The notes: generated by a model not told the origin, from the sequence alone. Shown: positions 1 to 8,799, numbered from the stretch's first letter. The stretch: 29,511 nucleotides of DNA from UBA6544 sp049601975 (GCA_049601975.1 JBMYRC010000043.1:1-29511), one strand, 5' to 3'. Numbers and translations: made by a program.

Positions 1-741
1 GGGTTGAGTCGAAATAGCCGTGACTTTCACGACCTGGCCAGCCATCTCGCGAAGACGCGCCGCGTCGTTTGTCCGGATTATCGTGGCCGTGGGATGTCAG
101 ATTATGACGATGACCCTGTAAACTATCATCCGAAGGCGCTGTTAGGCGACATCAGGCACTTGCTCGTCGCCTGCGATATCCATCATTTCGTGGCAATCGG
201 CACGTCCATGGGTGGCCTTCTCGCCGCCGCCTTGGGTGTCATGGCACCCTCCTCATTGCGTGGTGTCATCCTAAATGACATCGGCCCCGAGATCGGCAAT
301 TCGGGTTTAGGGAAAATCATGTCCTACCTAGGCCAAGACAACCCACAAGATAGTTGGGAAGATGCTATCGCGACGCTGCGGGAAATGCTCCCCGGTCTCA
401 ACCTGCAGTCGGATAAAGAATGGCGTTCAGCCGCCGAAGGGACTTTTCGAGAAGGGAAGGACCGCAAACTTCACATCGATTGGGACCCGCGAATTATAGA
501 GCCAATGCGTCAGCGAGCCTCAAACGAAGAACTCTGGCAATTGTTCCAATCGCTGAAAACGCTACCGGTGTTAGGGTTTCGAGGCGAATTATCCGAGATA
601 TTATCTGCCAAAACCTTCGAACGCATGGCGGCAACACTTCCCGATTTCACAGCGATTACAATTGCCCGAGCCGGGCATACACCTTCGCTTGGCGAGCCCG
701 AAGCCCGCGCCGCAATCGACGCATTCCTAGAGAAGATTTAG
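1..741 (+). CDS. alpha/beta hydrolase, 5' truncated by the window edge
   Basis: The reading frame is open from base 1, so the true start lies outside the window. The first visible residues (GLSRNSRDF) match the region just after the oxyanion HG motif in alpha/beta hydrolases of the 'HGLTRNSRDF' type, so only about 30 residues should be missing. The nucleophile elbow GTSMGG has its serine at about residue 69 of the visible part, and the catalytic histidine is in AGHTPSL near the end. At the position where relatives usually carry the acid in a GENSD-like motif this protein reads GELSE, a Glu for Asp change. The substrate is unknown; relatives are general esterases or lactonases. It converges on the bactofilin gene with only 6 bases between stop codons. 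Confidence 0.85.
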   Translation, partial: GLSRNSRDFHDLASHLAKTRRVVCPDYRGRGMSDYDDDPVNYHPKALLGDIRHLLVACDIHHFVAIGTSMGGLLAAALGVMAPSSLRGVILNDIGPEIGNSGLGKIMSYLGQDNPQDSWEDAIATLREMLPGLNLQSDKEWRSAAEGTFREGKDRKLHIDWDPRIIEPMRQRASNEELWQLFQSLKTLPVLGFRGELSEILSAKTFERMAATLPDFTAITIARAGHTPSLGEPEARAAIDAFLEKI

Positions 742-758
742 CCGAAGTTAACCGGCTA
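739..758. terminator. small hairpin between convergent genes, possible weak terminator
   Basis: TAGCCG (739-744) and CGGCTA (753-758) form a 6-bp stem around an 8-base loop, spanning the stop of the hydrolase and the stop of the bactofilin gene. No clear T-run follows on either strand, so a role in termination is only a guess from position. Confidence 0.25.
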
Positions 759-1257
759 CGCTCTTCGCGTTATCAGTCTTTTTGTCAGACGTACCCGTCT
801 CGTCCGTCTTACCCTCAGTCCCCGCTACAATGAGATTAGGCTTCGTCGCTTCCAGGACCGGGCGGGATTCTATCTGTTTCGGATCGATGCGCCGGCACAG
901 GCCTTGAACGAACGCACCAGCTTCGATCGACAAACTGTGGTGATTGATGTCGCCGGTAATCCGTGCCGTCCGCGTCAATTCAACGACACGTCCAGTAATC
1001 TCACCCTTTACGGTGCCTGCCACACGAATAATCTCGCCAACCACGCAACCATTCACGACAGCGGAATCGCCAATTGTCAGTAAATCACTCTCGACATCGC
1101 CGTCGACAACCCCGTCTATCTGCACGTCACCATCAGTCTTCAAGTTGCCAGAAATATGAAGGTCCGCGCTGATAATCGATGGGACTTTCGGTTTATCCCG
1201 CGCTTTTTTGGTCTGTGACCTTGGCTTTGTTTCCGGCTTTCGGGCTTTTGAAAACAT
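748..1257 (-). CDS. bactofilin (polymer-forming cytoskeletal protein)
   Basis: The 169-residue protein has a charged Lys/Arg-rich N-terminal tail of about 25 residues. A bactofilin beta-helix domain follows (roughly residues 28-120), recognisable from the glycine-spaced short strand repeats such as SGNLKTDGDVQIDG and GEITGRVVELT. A Thr/Lys-rich disordered tail ends the protein. Bactofilins polymerise without nucleotide into membrane-associated filaments and scaffold cell-wall enzymes. The ATG lies inside the 3' end of the upstream M23 peptidase gene (65-base overlap), so the two are almost certainly co-transcribed and possibly translationally coupled. Bactofilin/M23 pairs are an established morphogenesis module in Proteobacteria. 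Length is normal for the family. Confidence 0.9.
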   Translation of the reverse strand: MFSKARKPETKPRSQTKKARDKPKVPSIISADLHISGNLKTDGDVQIDGVVDGDVESDLLTIGDSAVVNGCVVGEIIRVAGTVKGEITGRVVELTRTARITGDINHHSLSIEAGAFVQGLCRRIDPKQIESRPVLEATKPNLIVAGTEGKTDETGTSDKKTDNAKSVAG

Positions 1258-3055
1258 GCCTGCCTGCCTTTATAAATTTCAGAGGATCCAACTGCTTTCC
1301 ATCGAAAAGCACTTCGTAATGCACGTGTGGCCCGGTACTCCGTCCGGTACTGCCTAATAATCCAACTTTGTGACGATGCCCGATTTTTGCGCCCTTGCGC
1401 ACCGTCACCTTAAACAAATGAGCGTATCGAGTCCTGATGCCGTTCCCGTGATCGATTTCGACCATCTTACCATAGCGGCCCTTCGTTCCGGCAAAGATAA
1501 TCGTGCCCGGTGCGGTGGAATATACCGGTGCCTTCCGCCAACCAGCAAGGTCGAGTCCAGAATGCATCGCCCAGCGATTAGTAAAGGGATCACGCCGTTT
1601 CCCGTAGCGACTGGCGAGATGGTAGTAATCGACCGGAGAAATCAGAGGTATCGATTTCAGAACCGACTTCAGCGCTTCCCAGCGCGCAAGGTGATTTTCG
1701 ACATCCGTTAACGTTGTCGCCAGCGCCGGTGTCATGGTCGGAGCTTCGCCCTCTCCATTCGCGACCGGACCGCCCTTACCGTTGGGTAGACCACCGGCAC
1801 GTTCCAAAACCTTAGCAATATCGAGCCCGGCCATTACCAGAACCCGCTCCGCATCCTTGACATTTCCAAGCGTACGATTGCGCAGCTGGTCGAGAGCCGT
1901 TTCCTGAGAGCTGTGCAATTCAGCCAACTGTCCGAGCAGGATATTCGCACGTTTGCTGAACGGCATCTCCGTCAACTGAACGTCGCCATCATCGCCGTCG
2001 CGACCGCCGGTGCTCTCTTCCAGTTTTGCGATCACACCGTTGAAGTCCGTCTCCAGACCACCAATGCGAGCTTCCGCCGATTGCAGCTGGGTCTCAAGGC
2101 GCGACACCAAGGCCCGCAATGCGGAGCGATGTTCGACGACGGTCAATATTTTCAACCGCGCGGTATCCAGTTCCTGTCCCAATTTCGCGACGTCCGCATG
2201 CAAACTGTCGCCGCGTGCCCGCGATGCACCCAGATCGTTTTCTAGTTCGCGCTTGCGACGGTCAAGAATGCCACGCTCCTGCACCACCTGCGCATAGCTA
2301 TCCCGCGCGGTGCTGAGATTCTGATCTAAATTTCTCTTCACTCGGTCGAGCCGAGCAGCGCGTGCCCGCGATTTGACCAGTTGATCTTGCAATTCGCGGA
2401 TATGGTCCTGCATGGAATCACCGCGTCGCGCGAAACTGTCGCGCTCATATTCAGCTTGCGCCAGCCGCGCTTTCACCTTCGACAGTGAATTCTCCAGCAG
2501 GTTCGTTGTCTCAGTCATCTGCTCAAGCTCGATATCCACTTGAGCTAGGTGAATGCGCAAGGATTGACGCGACTCGTCTATCTCACTGAATGGGTTCGAT
2601 GCTACGGCTCTATCGCCTGCCGACATTTGTTCGGTCAAGCCGACGGCGAGACTGCCCACACCCCCGCCAAGTTCCTTCAGCAGGTATGCATGCTTGACTT
2701 GAAGCTTCTTGGTGACCTCAGCGACTTTTTCCTGATAGGTCAGGATTTCATCCAACAGATCGCCATAAGCGACCTCCGAATCTTTAATCTTTCCAATTTT
2801 CTGATCGATTATGTCGCGCTGAACTTCCCACAGCGCGGTCATCCCGAACGCCCAACCAAAGAAACAGAAAACCACAATAGAGGAGAAGACTAGCATCTGC
2901 CGTGTCAGTCGCAGATAGCGAACCCGCCCCTCGGAGCGCAGAATGATTTCGCGTTCACGGAACGTTTTTTCGAAAAACACACGCACTTCATGCCACGCGG
3001 CCTGGAAGTATTGCGCGCTTACCCATTCGGGCAGCCAATCCATCCTAAGCTTCAT
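1193..3055 (-). CDS. membrane-anchored coiled-coil M23 family metallopeptidase
   Basis: This 620-residue protein has a basic cytoplasmic segment, one transmembrane helix at about residues 53-75, and a long coiled coil (about 80-340, heptad-rich with many Glu/Arg/Leu). A linker leads to a C-terminal LytM/M23 domain. Zinc ligands are visible: His498 and Asp502 in HSGLD, and the HVH pair at 577-579. The catalytic site therefore appears intact, and the enzyme should cut peptidoglycan cross-links in the periplasm. The architecture resembles LmdC-type peptidases that partner bactofilins, and the bactofilin gene directly overlaps its 3' end. The ATG at 3055 gives the complete N-terminal anchor. I infer a role in local wall remodelling and cell shape. 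Confidence 0.9.
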   Translation of the reverse strand: MKLRMDWLPEWVSAQYFQAAWHEVRVFFEKTFREREIILRSEGRVRYLRLTRQMLVFSSIVVFCFFGWAFGMTALWEVQRDIIDQKIGKIKDSEVAYGDLLDEILTYQEKVAEVTKKLQVKHAYLLKELGGGVGSLAVGLTEQMSAGDRAVASNPFSEIDESRQSLRIHLAQVDIELEQMTETTNLLENSLSKVKARLAQAEYERDSFARRGDSMQDHIRELQDQLVKSRARAARLDRVKRNLDQNLSTARDSYAQVVQERGILDRRKRELENDLGASRARGDSLHADVAKLGQELDTARLKILTVVEHRSALRALVSRLETQLQSAEARIGGLETDFNGVIAKLEESTGGRDGDDGDVQLTEMPFSKRANILLGQLAELHSSQETALDQLRNRTLGNVKDAERVLVMAGLDIAKVLERAGGLPNGKGGPVANGEGEAPTMTPALATTLTDVENHLARWEALKSVLKSIPLISPVDYYHLASRYGKRRDPFTNRWAMHSGLDLAGWRKAPVYSTAPGTIIFAGTKGRYGKMVEIDHGNGIRTRYAHLFKVTVRKGAKIGHRHKVGLLGSTGRSTGPHVHYEVLFDGKQLDPLKFIKAGRHVFKSPKAGNKAKVTDQKSAG

Positions 3056-3068
3056 GCAGCGTCTCTAA

Positions 3069-4465
3069 TCAATGATCGCCAATCGCGCAAAAAAGGGCGT
3101 CCTTTTCGATATAGCAGACACAATTACCCATCTCCAAATGTCTACCCACGGAAAAGTAAAGTCTGTCCAAATCGAGTACAACACAAATATGTGAATAGGG
3201 TCCTAATTTGGCGATAGCGGGATGCCCTAACCCATTTATTAAAGCGATTTCAGCGGAAAACCCTGCGATTTGATAGAGTGCGAATGCGCTGCAGACGCAC
3301 AATCCGACAACGGGTACCCAAAGTGGCACTCGAAATCCGAATCCGGTATCTCCGATTCGGCCTTTGAGACGAATGAGCGCTGCGTTCGCCGAGGCGAATA
3401 CCACGAAGGCCAAAAACGTAGTCATTTGCGCCAATTTAACTAACGGAAGCCATGTGGCGAACACCGCGACGGCAAGCACGATAACCACAGTCGCGAAGAC
3501 CGCCGTCTGTGTCCAACTTCCCACATTCGTAAATATCTCGTGCAACCAGTCTTGCGCCCCCATGCCATAGAGGACACGCAATCCCATGATTATGTGGATC
3601 AAGGCGCCGTTTAGAACGAAGAAGATGGCGATCGCAGCGATAAATCCGGAAGATGCGCCCTTTGTCTCCCGATACAAAAGTGCCAACGGGGCCTCACTTT
3701 CGCCGAGCCTCTCGGCCGACAAGCTCAGCACGCCGACGACCGACAAAAATGTATAGAGAACTATAGTTATCATATAGCGTCGCGATGATTGCTCGCAGCA
3801 GGATCCGCTCCGGCTTACGGGTCTCTTCCACCACATTGACGATATCCTCAAATCCGAGAAACGCGCAAAAAGCCAAGACCCCGCCGGCAACGATCCCGAG
3901 CCAATCATCCGTTTCGAAGGGTGGCATCAACTCCGGCAGCCGGTTGGGTAATTCGACCAATTGGCTTTGCCCACCCCAGATGATTAGCAGCAACTCGCTG
4001 ATCTCAATTAGTGTCCCGATAGCCGAGATGGTCACCGACTGTTTTATCCCCCAAACTGCTATGCTCCCGAGCCCGATCAATGTCAACCGAATGGCGGGCC
4101 AATCGATAATGTCGATGAACTCGAGCAAATACCCCACATATTCGGAGACGATGGTGGCACTCGATACTGTCCCAGCGGCGACGACCAACAGGCCAATCAA
4201 GATCGCGAAACGGCGGGAATTGATACCCTCATGCACATAGACCGCCTCGCCGGCGCTCTTCGGAAAGCGCGCCGCCAATTCAGCAAACGTGAAGGCGCTG
4301 AAGGCGGCAATAGTGCAGGACAGGATGAACGAAAGAGGTACCCGACTGAACAACCTTGCCAAGCATCAGATACAAACCAGCCCCAATGGTCGTGCCCAAA
4401 CCGTAGAGGGTCAAAAGAGTTAACGAGAGGCTGCGCCGCAACGGTTTGCGAGTTTTGCTTTCCAT
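3069..4465 (-). pseudogene. APC-family amino acid permease, two frameshifts
   Basis: Three frames each carry part of one APC permease. The N-terminus (ATG at 4465) has the GTTIGAGLYLMLGK motif of helix 1. After a shift near 4341 the middle continues as VPLSFILSC...FAELAARFP. After a second shift near 3775-3785 the last third continues as MITIVLYTFLS with several hydrophobic helices. The first shift fits loss of one G from a GGG run; the second fits a 2-base contraction of a short AT run or a 1-base gain, and returns to the first frame. Total length (about 465 codons) is normal for the family. No other stops are present, so the damage is recent or is a sequence error. An intact gene would import an amino acid or amine across the inner membrane. 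Confidence 0.8.
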
Positions 4466-4512
4466 TTCCTTACACTAGCACGGCCTCACGAATAACCAGC
4501 AAGCTCAAAAAG

Positions 4513-4537
4513 AGCTGGCTTATAGTAAGCTAGCTTA
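4513..4537. promoter_or_regulatory. overlapping palindromes upstream of marR, operator candidate
   Basis: AGCTGGCTTA (4513-4522) and TAAGCTAGCT (4526-4535) form an inverted repeat with 9 of 10 matching positions around a 3-base spacer. The right half also begins a perfect 12-base palindrome, TAAGCTAGCTTA (4526-4537). The site ends 13 bases before the marR start codon. MarR proteins typically bind 16-20 base palindromes in their own promoter, so autorepression of the marR-emrA-like operon is the natural reading. This is an inference from position and symmetry. Confidence 0.6.
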
Positions 4538-4550
4538 ATAATATGCGTTT

Positions 4551-5057
4551 ATGAAAGATCGTAGCATGTTCGACGAAAATTTGGACCGCAGTCTCGGCTT
4601 CCTGTTGAACGACGTGTCGCGCCAAATGCGCAACCGTTTTGATCGCCAGGCACGGGCGCTCGGGCTGACGCGGGCGCAATGGCGGGTGATGATGTTCCTC
4701 CGCCGCCACGAGGGCGCCCGGCAGAACGAACTCGCGTCCTTGCTCGAAGTGGAGAATGTCACCTTGGGACGGCATATCGACCGTCTCGAGGAAAGCGGCT
4801 GGGTCGAGCGGCGCCCTGATCCGGCGGACCGGAGAGCGTGGCGTCTATTCCTGGCGGAAAAGTCGATGCCGATGCTGGACAAGCTCGCCGTGTTCCTGAT
4901 CGAGACGAGAGAAACCGCACTGAATGGTTTCTCCAGCGAGGAACGCGAAACGCTGATCGAAACCTTGATCCGAATGAAAACCAATCTTGTCGATGCCGAC
5001 GACGCGGAAATTTTCGAAGAGAATGAACCGCGCGTTGCTTTAGGAGCTGTCGATTAA
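4551..5057 (+). CDS. MarR family transcriptional regulator
   Basis: The 168-residue protein has the MarR winged helix-turn-helix. The recognition region runs from about residue 50 to 85 (QNELASLLEV...LGRHIDRLEESGWVERR) and is followed by the hallmark wing DPADRRAWRLFL. Helices at both ends would form the dimer interface. A C-terminal acidic tail of about 25 residues is longer than usual. It is followed directly by the HlyD-type gene (stop codon and next ATG adjacent), a common arrangement in which MarR represses an efflux operon until a ligand binds. The palindrome just upstream is the likely operator. No strong Shine-Dalgarno precedes ATG 4551; ATG 4566 is an alternative start. Confidence 0.92.
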   Translation: MKDRSMFDENLDRSLGFLLNDVSRQMRNRFDRQARALGLTRAQWRVMMFLRRHEGARQNELASLLEVENVTLGRHIDRLEESGWVERRPDPADRRAWRLFLAEKSMPMLDKLAVFLIETRETALNGFSSEERETLIETLIRMKTNLVDADDAEIFEENEPRVALGAVD

Positions 5058-6206
5058 ATGAGCGAAGAAGCTGAAAACAAAGAGGTACCGGAAGCCGACA
5101 CGACGGAAGCCGAGAAACCCGAATATTCGAAAGCCTCGCCGCGGCACCGCCGGCGCGCAAGGAACCTCGTTCGCCTCGGACTAATGATCTTGGGCCCCCT
5201 CGCCGTGGTGATTGCGGGCAGCTACTACTATGTCATTGGCGGCCGTTTCGTTTCGACCGAGAACGCCTACGTGAAAGCGGATAAAATCGCGATCAGCACA
5301 AATGTGCCGGGTCGGGTCATCGAAGTGCTGACCTCCGAGAACAACAAGGTTGAAGCCGGGCAAATGTTGTTCCGCCTCAATCCCGAACCGTTCCAGATCG
5401 CTCTTAATCAAGCGACTGCGAAGCTCGACAGTATCAAAGCTGAAATTCGCGAACTCCAGGCCATCTATCGTCAGAAACAAGCTGAATTGAAGATTCAGCA
5501 GAGCGATCTCGCGTATTTCAAGACCGAGTATGATCGCCAAGTGAAGCTCAAGAAACGCGGCGTCGTTTCGCAATCGCGTCTCGATGAATCGCGGCGCAAC
5601 GTCAACAGGACCAAGCAACGCATTCTCGCCATCCGACAAGAAATTTCCCGCGCCTTGGCGCGTCTCGGCGGCGATCTGTCGAAGCAAATTGACGAACACC
5701 CGTTGGTCCAGGAAGCTTTCGCTGAACGTGAGCGCATGGCACTGCGCCTCAGCTGGACTCAAATTCGCTCGCCGGACAGCGGCATTGTCACCAATATCTC
5801 GCTGGAACCCGGTGAATTCGTGAAGGCAGGCACGCCAATCTTCTCCGTCGTCGCAACCGGCAATATATGGGTCGAGGCCAATCTGAAGGAAACCGATCTC
5901 ACCCATGTAAAGGTCGGCCAAGATACGAATATCAGCATCGACAGCTATCCCGACCGAATCTGGCGCGCCCGAGTGGAAAGCATCAGCATGGCGACGGGCG
6001 CGGAGTTCTCACTTTTGCCGCCGCAGAACGCGACGGGTAACTGGGTCAAGGTGGTACAGCGCATCCCGATTAAGTTCAAGCTGCTCGACAGCCCCTATGA
6101 TCCACCGCTCCGCGCCGGCATGAGCGTGGTCGTTGAGATCGACACGCTTCATGAGCGCGAATTGCCAGGCTTCATCAAGAGCGCGCTGGCCTGGGTGCAG
6201 AAGTAA
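5058..6206 (+). CDS. HlyD/EmrA-family membrane fusion protein
   Basis: The 382-residue protein has an acidic cytoplasmic head, a basic stretch and one transmembrane helix (about 38-60). The biotinyl-lipoyl half-motif STENAYVKAD, typical of EmrA, follows, then an alpha-helical coiled-coil hairpin (about 110-200). The second lipoyl half (RSPDSGIVTNISLEPGEFV) and a beta-barrel with the EmrA-like DTNISIDSYPD region complete it. It should span the periplasm as the adaptor of a tripartite efflux pump. The start codon abuts the marR stop, so the two form one operon. The expected inner-membrane MFS partner (EmrB/DHA2 type) is not next to it: the downstream gene encodes only a small two-helix protein. 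The partner must be encoded elsewhere or has been lost. Confidence 0.9.
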   Translation: MSEEAENKEVPEADTTEAEKPEYSKASPRHRRRARNLVRLGLMILGPLAVVIAGSYYYVIGGRFVSTENAYVKADKIAISTNVPGRVIEVLTSENNKVEAGQMLFRLNPEPFQIALNQATAKLDSIKAEIRELQAIYRQKQAELKIQQSDLAYFKTEYDRQVKLKKRGVVSQSRLDESRRNVNRTKQRILAIRQEISRALARLGGDLSKQIDEHPLVQEAFAERERMALRLSWTQIRSPDSGIVTNISLEPGEFVKAGTPIFSVVATGNIWVEANLKETDLTHVKVGQDTNISIDSYPDRIWRARVESISMATGAEFSLLPPQNATGNWVKVVQRIPIKFKLLDSPYDPPLRAGMSVVVEIDTLHERELPGFIKSALAWVQK

Positions 6207-6294
6207 GGACCCAGTCGGAAACAAACTGCTATTCGCGCACGGACAGTAATGTCGATAGAGAAATGGCCGCGCTTAGTGCTATCCGGACCATCGC

Positions 6295-6654
6295 ATGCCA
6301 TCGGACCCTTCGCCAAACTCTCCCTCTTCGGTTACCAACGAGATCCTACGGGTCATCCTTTCGCCGCAAGAGCAGGCCTTCATTGAGAGGCGCATCACGA
6401 GAGCAAAGCGTCAGCTTTTGTGGGGCGTAGTTATTCCCGTTGGTTATTTCAGCGGATTATATCTATGGGCGAACCTCGGAATTACGTTTGCTGACATTCA
6501 TCAATTCGTGGCTTTGGCCTTCGTGTTCGCATTTTTCGTCGCATTCGCCATGACCTTGAATTTCTTGTTGGCCGGGACGGTCGATTGGGTGATGTTTACC
6601 CGTTACCGTCGGAATCACAGGGAGTTCTTGAGCAGATTTAACAGGAACAAATGA
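6295..6654 (+). CDS. small two-helix membrane protein, unknown function
   Basis: I do not recognise this 119-residue protein. It has a Ser/Pro-rich N-terminus and a positively charged amphipathic stretch (FIERRITRAKRQ). Two hydrophobic segments follow, at about 41-62 and 72-97, then a basic tail rich in Arg/Asn. Charge distribution suggests both termini in the cytoplasm. It lies 88 bases after the membrane fusion protein gene on the same strand and might be part of the efflux operon, although it cannot replace an MFS pump. No convincing Shine-Dalgarno is seen before ATG 6295. Confidence 0.55.
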   Translation: MPSDPSPNSPSSVTNEILRVILSPQEQAFIERRITRAKRQLLWGVVIPVGYFSGLYLWANLGITFADIHQFVALAFVFAFFVAFAMTLNFLLAGTVDWVMFTRYRRNHREFLSRFNRNK

Positions 6655-6712
6655 CGACGCTGGAAAGATTGAACACTAATTTCAAGCGTCGCATTCCGAC
6701 CTCTTACAGTAT

Positions 6713-7498
6713 TTGACCGACGGAGCCCAGCAAGCCCACGAGGACGCGAATCTCTTTCTCGAGACGCTGCAAACTCTCTCGCTGACGTATAAGCTCGCCT
6801 TCGACGATACTGATTTTCTGGTGCAGGACGATATGCGGGGAGTCCGACTGCAATTGGAGATGATGAAGCCGGCGGTCGATCTTCAGTCGAACAACATCCA
6901 CTCCACCATCGTCGTCTTCGGCAGTGCCAGCGCCGCCGATCCGGGCCAGGATCCGGACGGTCCGCTCGCGAAGTATTACGGCGAAGCGCGGAAGTTCGCA
7001 GCTTTGGCGTCAGCGGCGAGCCAATCGGACAAGCTACGTGACTATGTGGTCGTGACCGGCGGTGGGCCCGGCATCATGGAAGCCGCCAACCGGGGCTCCG
7101 ACGATGTGGACGCGAAAAGTATCGGCTTGAACATCACGCTCCCCACGAACAACACCCAAACGCTTACGTAACGCCCGAGCTATGCTTCCAATTCCATTAT
7201 TTCGCCATCCGCAAGATGCACTTCTTAATGCGCGCGCGCCATGATCGCCTTCCCCGGCGGTTTCGGCACCATGGACGAGCTGTTCGAAGCGCTCACGCTC
7301 ATCCAGACCAAGAAGATTACACCAATCCCGACCCTACTGTTCGGCGAGGACTACTGGCGCAAAATTGTGAACTTCGACGCGATGGTCGACGCAGGCGTAA
7401 TCTCAGCAGAAGATCTCGATCTCTTCACCTATGTGGAGACGGCGGAGGCCGCCTGGAACACGATCCGTGATTACTACGGCTGGCCGGATATTTATTGA
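6713..7498 (+). pseudogene. LOG family (TIGR00730-type) protein, two frameshifts
   Basis: The N-terminal part (TTG start at 6713) ends at a TAA at 7169 after VTGGGPGIMEAANRG, the Rossmann-like nucleotide loop of LOG/lysine-decarboxylase-like proteins. Family sequence continues in another frame from about 7140 as HEQHPNAYVTPEL and RKMHFLMRAR, then returns to the first frame at about 7240 as MIAFPGGFGTMDELFE, the PGGxGTxxE signature. The first shift fits loss of one C in a C-run. The second fits loss of a GC unit in the run at 7228-7238, or gain of one base. All pieces are open and well conserved, so the lesion is recent or a sequence error. Intact relatives include cytokinin-activating phosphoribohydrolases and nucleosidases; the long N-terminal domain here belongs to a less characterised branch. 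Confidence 0.8.
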
Positions 7499-7521
7499 CC
7501 AGAAGTTACCCTTAAGCGCTT

Positions 7522-8799
7522 CTAAAAGAAGACGAAGGCGCGAACCACAACATTCTTGCGGCAAGGGGCGTCGATCGGCACCGACGGGTCGATGCAAGCA
7601 GTGTGGAAGGACCAGCGGGAGACTGAACCGTCGGTAATCGAATCATAGCATTTCAGCATCGACACCTCGGTCGGCGTCTGTCGAGGCAGCCAGTACCACT
7701 CGTGATCAGGGCTATAAGTAAAGCGGGTCGTCTCGCCGACGCGGTCATCGTACACCCTGTAATTATTGATATACGGTTGCTTGGCGAATGAAGGCCAAGC
7801 GCAGAGCACAAAAGGAAATTGCTCCACGGTCTCCATCGGCTTGGCGAGGTTGATCGACATGAACCGCCGTGACATCTTCGCGTCGGCCTCGGCCTCCGTG
7901 TAGTGCTGCTCGCGCCCAAAATTCCGCAGATTCTTCGTCAGTAATTCGCGGCAGCGTACGCGCCCACTGTTGTCGTTCAAATCATTGTGCACCAGGTTCG
8001 CATATCTGGCATTCACGCCCGGATTTTTGGCATCCTGATCCTCGGTGCGATCGCCTTGATATTCCTTATCGAAGACATCGTGATTATAGACGAGGGCATC
8101 GGTCGCGCCTGGGAAGAAATCCAGCAGGAGTTGTTCTATTTCCGGATAGAACACCCTTTCGACTTCCGCGGAATCGTAAAAGTTCTCGCATTTCGACTCA
8201 ATATGCGCCAACGAGACGCCGAGCTTATCCATGGATTCGGGACTGTTCGGCGAGAGACCCGGATAGTACTCGCCAATTTGCCGCGCGTCGCGCATCACCT
8301 GCGGGAAATAGAGGCATCGCCGACCGTAATCATCCTCCTCCGCTTGCAGCGCTTCAGCGTCAGCCTTGCGCGCCGGATCCCGCCAGAGCGCATTCGACTT
8401 GACGATGGAATAGGTCGGCTCCTCGTAGATGGTATAGCGCAACGGAAGCGCCAAGCCGCCTTCGGGTGCTTCGATGTTGTTCTCGCGAATGTAATCGATG
8501 CATTCTCCATATTCGCGGAAGCCAAGTCCCCATTTGGTCTCGACCGGCCCGGGAGGCGCATTGTCGATCATATCAACCACGGACTTACCGCTTCCTGCCG
8601 CGATTTGACTGAGCGCATCCCGGATCGCCGCCGCCGTTCCAGCGTCACCATCCTGATCAAACGACATGTAAGACAATCCGCCATGCGCCGCAATCGGAGC
8701 CGGTTGCCCCGCCGTCAATTGCAGTGTCGGTACATAGGGCGAGGAACTGGATTCGGTTTCCTCGGTGATACGGTTCTCGGCGACGTCGATCTGATTCAT
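7522..8799 (-). CDS. CmcJ/NvfI (AsaB-like) family oxidoreductase
   Basis: The 425-residue protein shows the C-terminal pattern of the CmcJ/AsaB/NvfI family. It has His271-x-Asp273 in LVHNDLND, then INLAKPMETVEQFPFVLCAWPS, a DRVGETTRFTYSPDHEWYWL block and MLKCYDS. His399 follows in SFHTACIDP and Arg420 in VVVRAFVFF. The HxD...H set with a downstream Arg fits a non-heme iron, 2-oxoglutarate-type site, though the cofactor is not proven by sequence. Known members act in cephamycin 7-methoxylation (CmcJ with CmcI), aspergillic acid hydroxylation (AsaB) and meroterpenoid endoperoxidation (NvfI). The N-terminal 100 residues are specific to this protein. GAGGG upstream of ATG 8799 supports the start. 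It is last in a co-directional catabolic block, 188 bases after the deacetylase gene. Confidence 0.85.
   Translation of the reverse strand: MNQIDVAENRITEETESSSSPYVPTLQLTAGQPAPIAAHGGLSYMSFDQDGDAGTAAAIRDALSQIAAGSGKSVVDMIDNAPPGPVETKWGLGFREYGECIDYIRENNIEAPEGGLALPLRYTIYEEPTYSIVKSNALWRDPARKADAEALQAEEDDYGRRCLYFPQVMRDARQIGEYYPGLSPNSPESMDKLGVSLAHIESKCENFYDSAEVERVFYPEIEQLLLDFFPGATDALVYNHDVFDKEYQGDRTEDQDAKNPGVNARYANLVHNDLNDNSGRVRCRELLTKNLRNFGREQHYTEAEADAKMSRRFMSINLAKPMETVEQFPFVLCAWPSFAKQPYINNYRVYDDRVGETTRFTYSPDHEWYWLPRQTPTEVSMLKCYDSITDGSVSRWSFHTACIDPSVPIDAPCRKNVVVRAFVFF

Noticed and set aside
5181..5921. Minus-strand ORF of 246 codons opposite the HlyD gene
   Set aside because: Shadow of a clearly coding plus-strand gene with all MFP motifs.
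7140..7240. Programmed ribosomal frameshifting in the LOG gene
   Set aside because: Two shifts at different run types, no heptamer slip site with a stimulatory stem, and no known precedent in the family; mutation or sequence error is simpler.
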